A stretch of 15,126 bases of DNA, taken from NCBI GenBank assembly GCA_015295885.1, contig DVEE01000505.1, positions 1 to 15,126 on the forward strand, in the 5' to 3' direction. The notes under the pieces were generated by a model, which was given only the letters and a program-made list of their open reading frames with translations, did not search any database and had not been told where the DNA came from. Position numbers and translations under genes: made by a program. The stretch is from Leptolyngbyaceae cyanobacterium M65_K2018_010 (lineage in GTDB: Bacteria; Cyanobacteriota; Cyanobacteriia; Phormidesmidales; Phormidesmidaceae). Of this stretch, positions 1-6,219 are shown piece after piece. Position 1 is the first letter of the stretch, and each line of letters opens with the position of its first letter.

Positions 1-54
<54 letters not shown>

Positions 55-164
55 TAGGAAGGCGTTTTTCGCGCCTACTTACCATAACAAGCCATTGTGC
101 CCCGTGACAAGATTGTTGTCTAAAAAACCTTTCGGGGCCAAAACGGTGGAAATGCCTAGGCGTC

Positions 165-638
165 CTACTGGATTTCTCGCAGTCGGGCAACCTTGAGGTA
201 AAACTCTCCAGTCCCTTGCCCGGCGTAGGATCGAACCCGTACCGTGTAGGTACCCGATTCCGTAATTCGGGCAAACAGCAGGGAATTGGTGGTACCATCG
301 GGACCGTCGTCATTTTCGCCCACGGTAGAACCGTCCTGACTCATCAGGGTAACCAGGGTATCAAATTGGTCAGACATGACATCGATCACCACCTGATCGC
401 CGGCTTCTAAGACGACCGTGTAGTCTCTGGCAAAGCCTCCAAAGCCGGTGGGGATATCTTTGTCGGAGAGGGTGTCGGTAATTTCCCGCGAGGCCGGCAG
501 GGGAATAGGCGTATACACCCGGGTTTGGGCCTCGCTGCGAAGGGCGGTGCCGGCCAGTATAACTAGAGTTGCTGGCAGTAGAATGCCCTGGCGCAACAGG
601 ATTTTAGCTTGCATAGCGAGGTTAAAGTTGAAGGGCAT
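165..638 (-). CDS. Secreted PPC-domain (bacterial pre-peptidase C-terminal) protein
   Basis: The product is a small exported protein of 157 residues from the ATG at 638, or 149 from the ATG at 614. The 614 start gives a textbook signal peptide: a short K/R n-region, the hydrophobic stretch ILLPATLVILAGTAL and likely cleavage near RSEA/QT. Neither start has a clear Shine-Dalgarno, so the choice is open. From about residue 70 to the end it matches the PPC beta-sandwich pattern: a hydrophobic strand with LEAGDQVVIDV, then DTLVTLMSQDG, the acidic turn GENDDGPDGTTNS, and TYTVRVRSY near the end. In other bacteria PPC domains trail secreted peptidases or act as cell-surface and binding modules. Here it is alone with no catalytic domain, so the job is unknown but extracytoplasmic or periplasmic. 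A -10-like CATAAT lies at 664-659 on the minus strand, without a good -35. It is the last protein gene before tRNA-Phe. Confidence 0.8.
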   Translation of the reverse strand: MPFNFNLAMQAKILLRQGILLPATLVILAGTALRSEAQTRVYTPIPLPASREITDTLSDKDIPTGFGGFARDYTVVLEAGDQVVIDVMSDQFDTLVTLMSQDGSTVGENDDGPDGTTNSLLFARITESGTYTVRVRSYAGQGTGEFYLKVARLREIQ

Positions 639-727
639 GGTCAAAACTATTGGTGCCTATTATGGCCTAGATCGGCTTGGGCCCTGGATAACTCTAGGAG
701 TCCGTTAGATTTCGGTCCAGACTCAAT

Positions 728-958
728 TTAGGACGAGCGGGGGGCATCGGGCTTGTAGTAGTCGCTGGCCTGGGGCGGCTGGGCGCCACCATCCTTGTTA
801 ATACAGCCAGGTTTATCGACATACCGACACACGCGGGCATAAAGGCGGGCACGGGTCCCAGGGGGACCGGCGGAAAAGAGCACCCGATCCCCCCCGACGA
901 TGCCCACCATAATTTTCACTCCGCATACAGGGCAGGTTTGGGTTGTAGAGCCAGTCAT
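728..958 (-). CDS. Small four-cysteine protein (76 aa), conserved-looking hypothetical
   Basis: The reading frame is open further upstream, but the ATG at 958 is preceded by AGGA at a workable 11-base spacing and gives a compact 76-residue protein. The four cysteines fall as CPVC (9 and 12) and C44/C52. This CX2C-X31-CX7C pattern could bind zinc or another metal. Between them lies a glycine-rich core (GIVGGDRVLFSAGPPGTRARL) and a conserved-looking YARVCRYVDKPGCIN segment. There is no signal peptide or membrane segment, so it is probably cytoplasmic. It starts 67 bp after cofG on the same strand and could be co-transcribed with it. I recall similar small cyanobacterial hypotheticals but cannot name a family. 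A link with deazaflavin metabolism rests only on adjacency. Confidence 0.7.
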   Translation of the reverse strand: MTGSTTQTCPVCGVKIMVGIVGGDRVLFSAGPPGTRARLYARVCRYVDKPGCINKDGGAQPPQASDYYKPDAPRSS

Positions 959-1025
959 GGACTTGAGTTTCCTAGGACAATCGCAGGGGCCTTGGGGGCA
1001 GCTGCGTTGTGAGCATCTTACCGAA

Positions 1026-2048
1026 CTATGGGGTGGCTGTGGCCTCGGTGACTTGCCCCATCCGCCAGACGGTGCCGCCAGACGGTGCCGCCAGACGGCG
1101 CCGCCAAAGGGCCACCAGCCGCTGTAACGGGTGAGGCAGCCAGCTATCGTACTGGGGGTAAACCGGCAGTCGGGGCTGCAGGTGCCAACCTGCGCCGGCC
1201 AGTTCCGCCTCCAACTGAGTAGGGCAGGGGTGCTCGTAGTCGGGGTTAACCTCATCCCAAGGGCTAATGCCCCCCAGATCGCGGGCCCCAGCCCGCAGAC
1301 AGGCCAGTAACTCCGAACGGCTCACTAGGTTAGGGGGAATCTGCACCGTAATGGAGGGGGGTAAATACTCTTGGGCCAGGCTAATGGCCCTCACCAGAGC
1401 CGCTCCATTAAGGGCTGCCCTAGCCTCGGCTTGGCGTTGCCCCGGACTGTGGGGCTGGAGAATCACCTCCTGGATATGGCCATAGCGTTGGTGCAGTTGG
1501 GCGATCGCAGCCAAAGACTCGACCCAGTCCTGCTCCGTTTCCCCTAACCCGAGCAGCAGACCAGTGGTAAAGGGAATACCCAATTCCCCCGCCCAGGCGA
1601 GCTGTTGTAGGCGCACCTGGGGGCGCTTGCTGGGGGCTTGGCGATGCACCGTATCCAGGAGCTTAGGCGTAACCTGCTCGACCATGAGCCCTAGGGACAC
1701 ATTCACCGCTTTGAGTTGGGTCATTTCCTCCCAGGTTAGAGGGCCGGCGTTGGTGTGGGGCAGTAGACCAGCCTCCAGGGCCAGCTCACAAATTTGGTAA
1801 ATCCGTGCAAACCAATCCTGGCGACGGGGATGGCCGGGGGCAACTTCCCCACTGAGCACTAGCACCTCAATTACCCCCTGTTCCCGCAGGTGAGGCAACT
1901 GTTGAACCACCGTGGCTAAACTCAGCCAGGCAGACTGACCGGGCTCGGTGCGAAAGTTGCAGTAGGTACAGCGGTTATAGCACTCGTAGGTGGGCACCAG
2001 CGTATGGGCTGGACTGTAGGTAACGACTCGGGACGCAGGGACAGACAT
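1026..2048 (-). CDS. cofG: 7,8-didemethyl-8-hydroxy-5-deazariboflavin synthase subunit CofG
   Basis: CofG is a cytoplasmic radical-SAM enzyme. With CofH it builds Fo, the deazaflavin chromophore of cofactor F420 and of some cyanobacterial photolyases, from a tyrosine-derived intermediate and a flavin-pathway pyrimidine. The 340-residue protein carries the radical-SAM cluster motif CX3CX2C at C23, C27 and C30 (ECYNRCTYCNF), just after the family-typical VTYSPAHTLVPTYE. A TIM-barrel-like body follows with GLLLGLGETEQDWVE and QPHSPG. cofH is not in this window, as is common where the two halves are unlinked. The ATG at 2048 has no strong Shine-Dalgarno, but the N-terminus aligns with what I know of the family. 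The last ~25 residues are odd: a triplicated 13-bp repeat (1065-1103) encodes a basic/proline-glycine tail before the TAG stop. The first gene of the minus-strand cluster. Confidence 0.93.
   Translation of the reverse strand: MSVPASRVVTYSPAHTLVPTYECYNRCTYCNFRTEPGQSAWLSLATVVQQLPHLREQGVIEVLVLSGEVAPGHPRRQDWFARIYQICELALEAGLLPHTNAGPLTWEEMTQLKAVNVSLGLMVEQVTPKLLDTVHRQAPSKRPQVRLQQLAWAGELGIPFTTGLLLGLGETEQDWVESLAAIAQLHQRYGHIQEVILQPHSPGQRQAEARAALNGAALVRAISLAQEYLPPSITVQIPPNLVSRSELLACLRAGARDLGGISPWDEVNPDYEHPCPTQLEAELAGAGWHLQPRLPVYPQYDSWLPHPLQRLVALWRRRLAAPSGGTVWRMGQVTEATATP
1065..1103. repeat. Three tandem 13-bp units inside the 3' end of cofG
   Basis: The unit CCAGACGGTGCCG occurs three times head to tail at 1065-1077, 1078-1090 and 1091-1103, the third with one change (GGCG for GGTG). 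Because 13 is not a multiple of three, each copy is read in a different frame within cofG, giving RRRLA, then APSGG, then TVW, before the residual tail. The total of 39 bp keeps the reading frame. Confidence 0.9.
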
Positions 2049-2096
2049 GGGGGCAGGTGAGCCGAAGGTATTGTGACTATCTTGACGGATTTAACC

Positions 2097-2129
2097 CCTA
2101 GGGGTGATGTGGGCTCCCCCACCCCTAGG
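2097..2129. promoter_or_regulatory. 10-bp stem hairpin in the cofG/paralogue spacer
   Basis: The arms CCTAGGGGTG (2097-2106) and CACCCCTAGG (2120-2129) are perfectly complementary around a 13-base loop. The left arm also forms part of a 12-bp palindrome, ACCCCTAGGGGT (2094-2105). No T-run follows on either strand, and the flanking genes diverge, so a terminator is unlikely. An operator or a 5' leader structure for cofG fits better; this is inference. Confidence 0.5.
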
Positions 2130-2213
2130 CCATCTTGTAAATGTCAAACGACAGGGTTTTGACCGGAGCTCATAGTTAAAAGCAGGTTGATTAGGCCATT
2201 TCTAATCGATGAA

Positions 2214-2243
2214 TTGATGGCGTACAAGCCGCTCATTCATACT
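2214..2243 (+). promoter_or_regulatory. Possible sigma70-type promoter for the tandem paralogues
   Basis: TTGATG (2214-2219) and CATACT (2238-2243), 18 bp apart, each match the -35/-10 consensus at four of six bases. Transcription would start near 2250, giving a leader of about 80 bases. Another -10-like TATAAA lies at 2270-2275 without a partner. This is weak evidence on its own. Confidence 0.25.
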
Positions 2244-2329
2244 TCTGCCTTATATCTTTCTGCTTTTTCTATAAATTCTCCATCAACAAAACCCACCCAT
2301 TCACCCTAGAAAACATGAGGTTAATTTCC

Positions 2330-2845
2330 ATGGCTATTGTCGTTGCTCAACCCCCCTTGCTGGCTAACACCGAACTCAAGTCCACCAATATTTTGGGACC
2401 CACGTTCTTTGACCTGTGCGATCTGCGCCTTGAGGCGTCTACCGCCCAACCCGCCGATCCGATGTTCATAGCACCAGCCAACTCGCCCTATATTGTGGCC
2501 GCTAACGAAATCTTCAGCGTCAGCGTTGACGTTACCTTCAACGACACGCCGCTCACCCGGTTACTGCTGTGCCTGGGGATGAAGGTGGAAGTTCACTTCG
2601 CCTTTGAAGGTATTGGCGGCCAGGCCGGTGAAACCGACGTAGACAGCTACATCGTCACCCAGAAAAACCAGTTCAAGTACACCATCACCTGGAAGGGCAC
2701 CGGTGATGCCTTGGGCCTAGGTAAAGGTCTGTATGCGGTGGCCGCGATCGCCAGTGTCAGCGCCTACGACCACCCCTGCTCTCAGGATGTACTGGGCTAC
2801 GGCTACATTGCGGCTCGCCTGCTGCAAATTCATCCTGCGGCGTAA
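2330..2845 (+). CDS. Hypothetical protein, first of two tandem paralogues (171 aa)
   Basis: I do not recognise this family. The start at ATG 2330 is preferred over an in-frame ATG 15 bases upstream. GAGGT sits about 8 bases before it, and it aligns exactly with the start of the downstream paralogue (MxIVxAQPPLLANTELKSTN). The protein has no signal peptide, no clear membrane segment and no known catalytic motif. Alternating hydrophobic stretches (EIFSVSVDVTF, KVEVHFAFEG, QFKYTITWKG, LYAVAAIASVSA) suggest a compact beta-sandwich. Cysteines are at 30, 81 and 150. It is 83% identical over 170 residues to its neighbour by hand alignment, and DNA identity is high through the core. Gap to the second copy is 108 bp and holds two hairpins. 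Possible roles such as a structural or ligand-binding subunit are speculation. Confidence 0.85.
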   Translation: MAIVVAQPPLLANTELKSTNILGPTFFDLCDLRLEASTAQPADPMFIAPANSPYIVAANEIFSVSVDVTFNDTPLTRLLLCLGMKVEVHFAFEGIGGQAGETDVDSYIVTQKNQFKYTITWKGTGDALGLGKGLYAVAAIASVSAYDHPCSQDVLGYGYIAARLLQIHPAA

Positions 2846-2860
2846 ACGCCCCTCGATGAC

Positions 2861-2875
2861 GGCCTCTCTGAGGCC
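2861..2875 (+). other. Small GC hairpin between the two paralogues
   Basis: GGCCTC, loop TCT, GAGGCC forms a perfect six-pair stem 15 bases after the stop codon of the first paralogue. No T-run follows, so it is not a standard intrinsic terminator. It may stabilise the upstream message or mark a processing point. Confidence 0.45.
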
Positions 2876-2883
2876 TTAAGGCT

Positions 2884-2907
2884 GGGGCACTCCAACTGGG
2901 GAGCCCC
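2884..2907 (+). other. Second hairpin between the two paralogues
   Basis: GGGGC-A-CTCC, loop AACT, GGGG-A-GCCCC folds into a stem of nine pairs (one G-U) with a single A-A mismatch. It lacks a T-run and lies 47 bases before the second start codon. Together with the hairpin at 2861-2875 it makes a structured intercistronic region. Confidence 0.4.
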
Positions 2908-2953
2908 TGCCAACCCCGCTCGTTTCTCTCTCTAAATCTACGAGGTAACTCCC

Positions 2954-3466
2954 ATGACCATTGTTATTGCTCAACCCCCCTTACTGGCTAACACCGAACT
3001 CAAGTCCACCAACCTTTTGGGCCCCACCTACTTTGACCTGTGTGATCTGCGGTTGGAAGCCTCCACGGCTCAGCCTGAACCACCCATGGTCATCGCCCAG
3101 GCGAACTCGCCCTACATTGTGGCTGCCGATGAAATCTTCAGCGTTAGCGTTGACGTTACCTTCAACGACACGCCGCTCACCCGGTTACTCCTGTGCCTGG
3201 GGATGAAGGTAGAGGTGAACTTTGCCTTTGAGGGTATCGGTGGTAAGGCCGCCGAAGTCGATGTTTCCCAATACATCGTCACCAAGAAAGGCATCTTCGA
3301 GTACACCATCACCTGGAAGGGGACCGCTGAAGAGCTCAAAATGGGCAAAGGTCTGTATGCCGTAGCCGCGATCGCCAGTGTCAGCCCTTACGATCATCCC
3401 TGCTCTCAGGATGTTTTGGGTTATGGCTATGTAGCCGCCCGTCTGCTGCAGGTGTACCCCGCCTAG
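2954..3466 (+). CDS. Hypothetical protein, second of two tandem paralogues (170 aa)
   Basis: This is a near copy of the preceding gene, differing at 28 of 170 aligned residues. The ATG at 2954 follows GAGGT (2941-2945) with 8 bases between. The three cysteines (30, 81, 150) and the core segment around residues 50-97 are almost unchanged, with only positions 59 and 89 differing. Sixteen of the 28 changes fall in residues 98-130, where the second copy is more charged (KAAEVDVSQ, then TAEELKMGKG). A second small patch of change is residues 42-49. Both copies are intact, with synonymous differences spread along the DNA, so the duplication is under selection rather than brand new. The gene is followed 47 bases later by a good terminator, so the pair probably forms its own transcription unit. 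Function unknown. Confidence 0.85.
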   Translation: MTIVIAQPPLLANTELKSTNLLGPTYFDLCDLRLEASTAQPEPPMVIAQANSPYIVAADEIFSVSVDVTFNDTPLTRLLLCLGMKVEVNFAFEGIGGKAAEVDVSQYIVTKKGIFEYTITWKGTAEELKMGKGLYAVAAIASVSPYDHPCSQDVLGYGYVAARLLQVYPA

Positions 3467-3513
3467 GCCCCGGGGTGGCTGCCCACCTCAATCTACGACC
3501 AGAAATTCGACCC

Positions 3514-3544
3514 ACGCCGCTTCTACCTGGGAGCGGCGTTTTTT
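3514..3544 (+). terminator. Intrinsic terminator after the paralogue pair
   Basis: ACGCCGCT (3514-3521) and AGCGGCGT (3532-3539) form a perfect eight-pair stem around a 10-base loop, followed directly by a T-run (3539-3544). It closes the transcription unit of the two paralogues and separates it from natF. Confidence 0.85.
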
Positions 3545-3603
3545 GCCCGGCTCAGCCCAAAGGTAAAATGGTAAGCTGGTCGGCTGGAAGCTTTCAGGTA
3601 TAG

Positions 3604-3633
3604 GCCGGCAAAGCCCTACAGCCCTTTGCCGGC
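3604..3633 (+). ncRNA. Candidate structured RNA / strong hairpin upstream of natF
   Basis: In the 346-bp gap before natF, GCCGGCAAAG (3604-3613) and CTTTGCCGGC (3624-3633) form a perfect ten-pair stem with a 10-base loop. No T-run follows. A possible outer closing stem pairs GGCTCAGC (3549-3556) with GCTGAGCC (3654-3661), but an eight-base match at that distance is expected about once by chance in a region this size. CAACGG/CCGTTG (3642-3647 and 3660-3665) is a competing small stem. It may be a leader element of natF, a separate small RNA, or a DNA-level inverted repeat. It matches no riboswitch class I know. Confidence 0.35.
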
Positions 3634-3739
3634 GGATATCTCAACGGGTTGAAGCTGAGCCGTTGTTCGTCTTCTTCCGACCCCCGTTGCACTCGCGCAT
3701 AATGTAGTCTCTGATGCAAAATGGAAACCCAAACCATTG

Positions 3740-3756
3740 GACTGTTAACAACAGTC
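3740..3756. promoter_or_regulatory. Operator-like inverted repeat upstream of natF
   Basis: GACTGTT and AACAGTC form a perfect 7-bp inverted repeat around a 3-bp centre, 56 bp before the natF start codon. It sits between a TTG-led -35-like element (TTGGAC, 3737-3742) and a TATTTT (3759-3764), so a bound protein could block or aid transcription. It does not fit the NtcA consensus GTA-N8-TAC. Half of it, GACTGTTAAC, recurs in reverse orientation upstream of bgtA (7490-7499). Confidence 0.4.
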
Positions 3757-3812
3757 AATATTTTGTTGGTTTAAGTTAGACTCTTTGACAATTCGTAAGC
3801 GAGGTGTCTAGT

Positions 3813-4877
3813 ATGCGCAAATTGGGTTTATTAGCGGCAGCCCTGGGGTTAACCTTGGCAGCCTGTGGGGGAACAACCACCACAGCCACTACTGGGGGAG
3901 AAGGCACGACAGCCCCGGTAGCCGGTAAAAGCCGTCTCAATGTGGTGAAAGAACGGGGCAAACTTATCTGCGGGGTCGATGGGGGGATTCCCGGTTTTAG
4001 CTTTGTGGATGAAAGCGGCAAGTATTCCGGGCTTGACGTAGATGTTTGCAAAGCGGTTGCTGCGGCAGTCCTGGGCGATCCAGAAGCGGTGGAATACCGT
4101 CGCCTAGATTCCACCGAACGCTTCACGGCCCTGGCCGGGGGCGAGGTTGATATGCTCTCTCGCAACACCACCTGGACCATCAATCGCGACACTCAAGTGG
4201 GTCTGGAGTTTGCCCCTACCACCTTCTACGATGGCCAGGGCATGATGGTGAGAAAAAACAGCGGCATTGACGGTTTAGAGGACTTTGAAGGCAAAGCCGT
4301 CTGTGTAGAAACCGGCACCACCACTGAGCTGAACCTAACCGACCAAATGCGTAAGTTGGGCGTTAATTTTGAGCCGGTGGTCTTTCAGGACGCCGACGCC
4401 GCCTACGCCGCCTACGACGAGGGTCGCTGTGAAGGGATGACCTCCGATAAGTCCCAGTTAGTGGCCCGTCGCAGCACCCTGCCTAACCCCGATGACCACA
4501 TCTTGCTAGAGGTCACCATGTCTAAGGAACCCCTAGGGCCAGTGACCGTCAACAACGATTCCGCCTGGTACGACGTGGTCAAGTGGGTAACCTTTGGTCT
4601 GTTTCAGGCTGAAGAGTTTGGCATTACTTCAGCAAATATCGATACCTTTAAGGGCAGCAACGACCCCAATATTGCCCGCTTTTTAGGGGAAGAAGGCACC
4701 CTAGGTACCGACATGGGCCTCAATAATGACTTCATGTACGCGGTGGTCAAAAACGTCGGTAACTACGGCGAAATTTATGATCGCAATGTCGGCGCAGACT
4801 CTCAATTTAAGCTGGAGCGAGGCCAAAATGCCCTCTGGACTGATGGTGGGCTGATGTATGCGCCTCCCTTCCGCTAG
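3813..4877 (+). CDS. natF: Polar amino acid ABC transporter substrate-binding lipoprotein NatF
   Basis: NatF is the extracytoplasmic receptor of the cyanobacterial N-II system, which takes up acidic and neutral polar amino acids. It belongs to the AapJ/BztA branch of the SBP_bac_3 fold. The 354-residue protein starts at ATG 3813, seven bases after GAGG; a GTG at 3804 overlaps that ribosome site and is unlikely. Residues 1-17 are a lipoprotein signal with lipobox LAAC and lipidated Cys18, followed by a flexible Thr/Gly-rich linker to about residue 38. The binding domain runs from about residue 40, with LDVDVCKAVAAAV, the branch-typical SRNTTWTINRD, and VCVETGTTTELN at the hinge region. It is the first gene of the transporter cluster and is followed by its own terminator before natG, as often seen when the receptor must outnumber the permease. 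Exact substrate range is inferred from gene order. Confidence 0.9.
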   Translation: MRKLGLLAAALGLTLAACGGTTTTATTGGEGTTAPVAGKSRLNVVKERGKLICGVDGGIPGFSFVDESGKYSGLDVDVCKAVAAAVLGDPEAVEYRRLDSTERFTALAGGEVDMLSRNTTWTINRDTQVGLEFAPTTFYDGQGMMVRKNSGIDGLEDFEGKAVCVETGTTTELNLTDQMRKLGVNFEPVVFQDADAAYAAYDEGRCEGMTSDKSQLVARRSTLPNPDDHILLEVTMSKEPLGPVTVNNDSAWYDVVKWVTFGLFQAEEFGITSANIDTFKGSNDPNIARFLGEEGTLGTDMGLNNDFMYAVVKNVGNYGEIYDRNVGADSQFKLERGQNALWTDGGLMYAPPFR

Positions 4878-4892
4878 GGTGAGGGCGCTGTA

Positions 4893-4913
4893 CCGTTGAG
4901 GTTCGCTCAACGG
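4893..4913 (+). other. Hairpin immediately after natF
   Basis: CCGTTGAG, loop GTTCG, CTCAACGG makes a perfect eight-pair stem 15 bases after the natF stop codon. It precedes a true terminator by only 6 bases. A stable hairpin here would protect the natF message from 3'-end decay; this is inference. Confidence 0.55.
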
Positions 4914-4919
4914 CTCTGG

Positions 4920-4944
4920 GGCGTGGCCAAGCCACGCCTTTTTT
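4920..4944 (+). terminator. Intrinsic terminator between natF and natG
   Basis: GGCGTGGC, loop CAA, GCCACGCC forms a perfect eight-pair stem followed by six Ts (4939-4944). Its position inside the transporter cluster suggests partial termination, giving more natF than natGH transcript. Alternatively natG has its own promoter in the next 90 bp: a TATTTT at 4993-4998 lies 23 bp after GTA-N8-AAC (4956-4969), an imperfect NtcA-like box. Confidence 0.88.
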
Positions 4945-5037
4945 CATAAAACCTTGTAACAAATTGAACTTTTCTTGATATCTGTCGTGGATTATTTTGC
5001 TTAAAGTTTTTCCACCGATGTCAGTCAGGTAACCTCA

Positions 5038-6216
5038 ATGGCCCACGATAGCAGCGACAGAGGGTTTGACCTGAAAGCCATGCTGCGGGATGAGCGGTTT
5101 TGGAAAATTGCCTTTCAGGTAATCACCTTAGTCGTGGTCATTCTGCTGCTGAGCTTTTTTCTGGGCAATCTCAACCGAAATATGATCCAGCAGGGCAAAA
5201 CCTTTGGGTTTGGCTTTTTGCGCAATCCTGCCGGTTTCAGCATTGGCGAGAGCGCCATCAAATACCGCCCTAACGATCCCTACTGGCGAGCGCTGGGCGT
5301 GGGTTTGGGCAATACCCTCACCCTGGTGACCGCGGGCATTGCCCTGACTACTCTGGTCGGGGTGGCCGCCGGTATTGCCAGCTTTTCTAAGAATTGGTTG
5401 CTTTATAAAATTAGCCGCGCCTACGTGGGGTTGGTGCGCAATATACCCTTACTGTTGCAGCTTTTTTTCTGGTACTTCGCCATCTACGGCACCCTCCCAA
5501 AGCCAGAAAATCAGATTCATTTTTTCGATTTAGCCTATTTCAATAACCGGGGGGTCTACATTCCCTGGCCGGGTACGGCGGTGCTGGCCCTGCTGGGGAT
5601 TGCCGCCCTCGGGGTGGGGGCGATCGCGGCCTACTACCTTTGGCGTTGGCGCACCAACATTCGCATTGACCGGGGCACCGGGGGGCTGCCCCAAACCCTG
5701 GCCCTGGCTAGCCTGGGGTTAGGGTTACTGCTGTTTCTCACCCTAGGGATGAAGTGGACCATTCCCCACGGGGTAGAAGGGGGCGGGGTCACGGGGGGGC
5801 TACGGCTCTCGCGGGAGTACGTGGCAGCTCTGTCGGCCCTGGTGTTTTACACCTCCGCCTTTGTGGCCGAGATTGTCCGGGCTGGCATCCAGTCGGTCAC
5901 GAAGGGGCAGTGGGAGGCGGCCCGTTCCCTGGGGTTGCAACCGGGGCTGGTGATGCGGCTGGTGGTGTTTCCCCAGGCCATGCGGGTGATCATTCCCCCC
6001 ATGAATAGTGAATACATGAACCTGACCAAGAACTCTAGTTTGGCCTTTGCGATCGCCTTTCCCGAAATTTACTCCGTCGCCACCACCACCTACAACCAGA
6101 CCGGGCGGCCCGTAGAGGTGTTTTTAATCTTGATGGCCACCTATCTCATCCTGTGTTTAATCATCACCCTGGTGATGAATCAACTCAACCGAGCGGTTCA
6201 GTTTAAGGAGCGCTAA
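5038..6216 (+). CDS. natG: Polar amino acid ABC transporter permease NatG
   Basis: NatG is one of two inner-membrane permease subunits of the N-II importer and corresponds to AapQ/BztB of proteobacteria. The 392-residue length is right for that branch, which is longer than ordinary HisQ-type permeases. Membrane segments are visible near residues 23-43, 90-116, 130-152, 177-202, 217-240, 263-282 and 360-381. The EAA loop that docks on the ATPase is at about 293-313 (EAARSLGLQPG, then VVFPQA). The insert around residues 155-260, between the N-terminal and C-terminal parts of the transport domain, is typical of this subfamily. ATG 5038 has AGGT about eight bases upstream. natH follows after only three bases, so translation is probably coupled. 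Transcription must either read through the terminator at 4920-4944 or start in the 90 bp before this gene. Confidence 0.92.
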   Translation: MAHDSSDRGFDLKAMLRDERFWKIAFQVITLVVVILLLSFFLGNLNRNMIQQGKTFGFGFLRNPAGFSIGESAIKYRPNDPYWRALGVGLGNTLTLVTAGIALTTLVGVAAGIASFSKNWLLYKISRAYVGLVRNIPLLLQLFFWYFAIYGTLPKPENQIHFFDLAYFNNRGVYIPWPGTAVLALLGIAALGVGAIAAYYLWRWRTNIRIDRGTGGLPQTLALASLGLGLLLFLTLGMKWTIPHGVEGGGVTGGLRLSREYVAALSALVFYTSAFVAEIVRAGIQSVTKGQWEAARSLGLQPGLVMRLVVFPQAMRVIIPPMNSEYMNLTKNSSLAFAIAFPEIYSVATTTYNQTGRPVEVFLILMATYLILCLIITLVMNQLNRAVQFKER

Positions 6217-6219
6217 GCC

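Larger units (their letters stand above)
2049..2329. other. Divergent intergenic spacer between cofG and the first paralogue
   Basis: This 281-bp gap must hold the start signals for cofG (minus) and for the tandem paralogues (plus). It contains the strong hairpin at 2097-2129 and a weak sigma70-like promoter at 2214-2243. From about 2240 onward it is pyrimidine- and AT-rich, with a second possible -10 (TATAAA, 2270-2275). I see no open frame with a credible start in it. Confidence 0.6.

Noticed and set aside
60..164. A terminator after the PPC gene around CCCCGAAAGG and the following T-run (minus strand)
   Set aside because: The stem has only about two to three pairs, too short to call.
728..1255. 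A 175-residue minus-strand frame covering the small four-cysteine gene and the end of cofG
   Set aside because: Its first ~99 residues lie mostly antisense-free but out of frame over cofG and are Arg/Pro/Ser/Trp-rich without domain sense. Only the last 76 residues, from the ATG at 958, look like a protein.
4956..4998. NtcA site GTA-N8-AAC with a -10 at the right distance before natG
   Set aside because: One half-site departs from the GTA-N8-TAC consensus, so it is too weak to list as a feature, though the spacing is suggestive.
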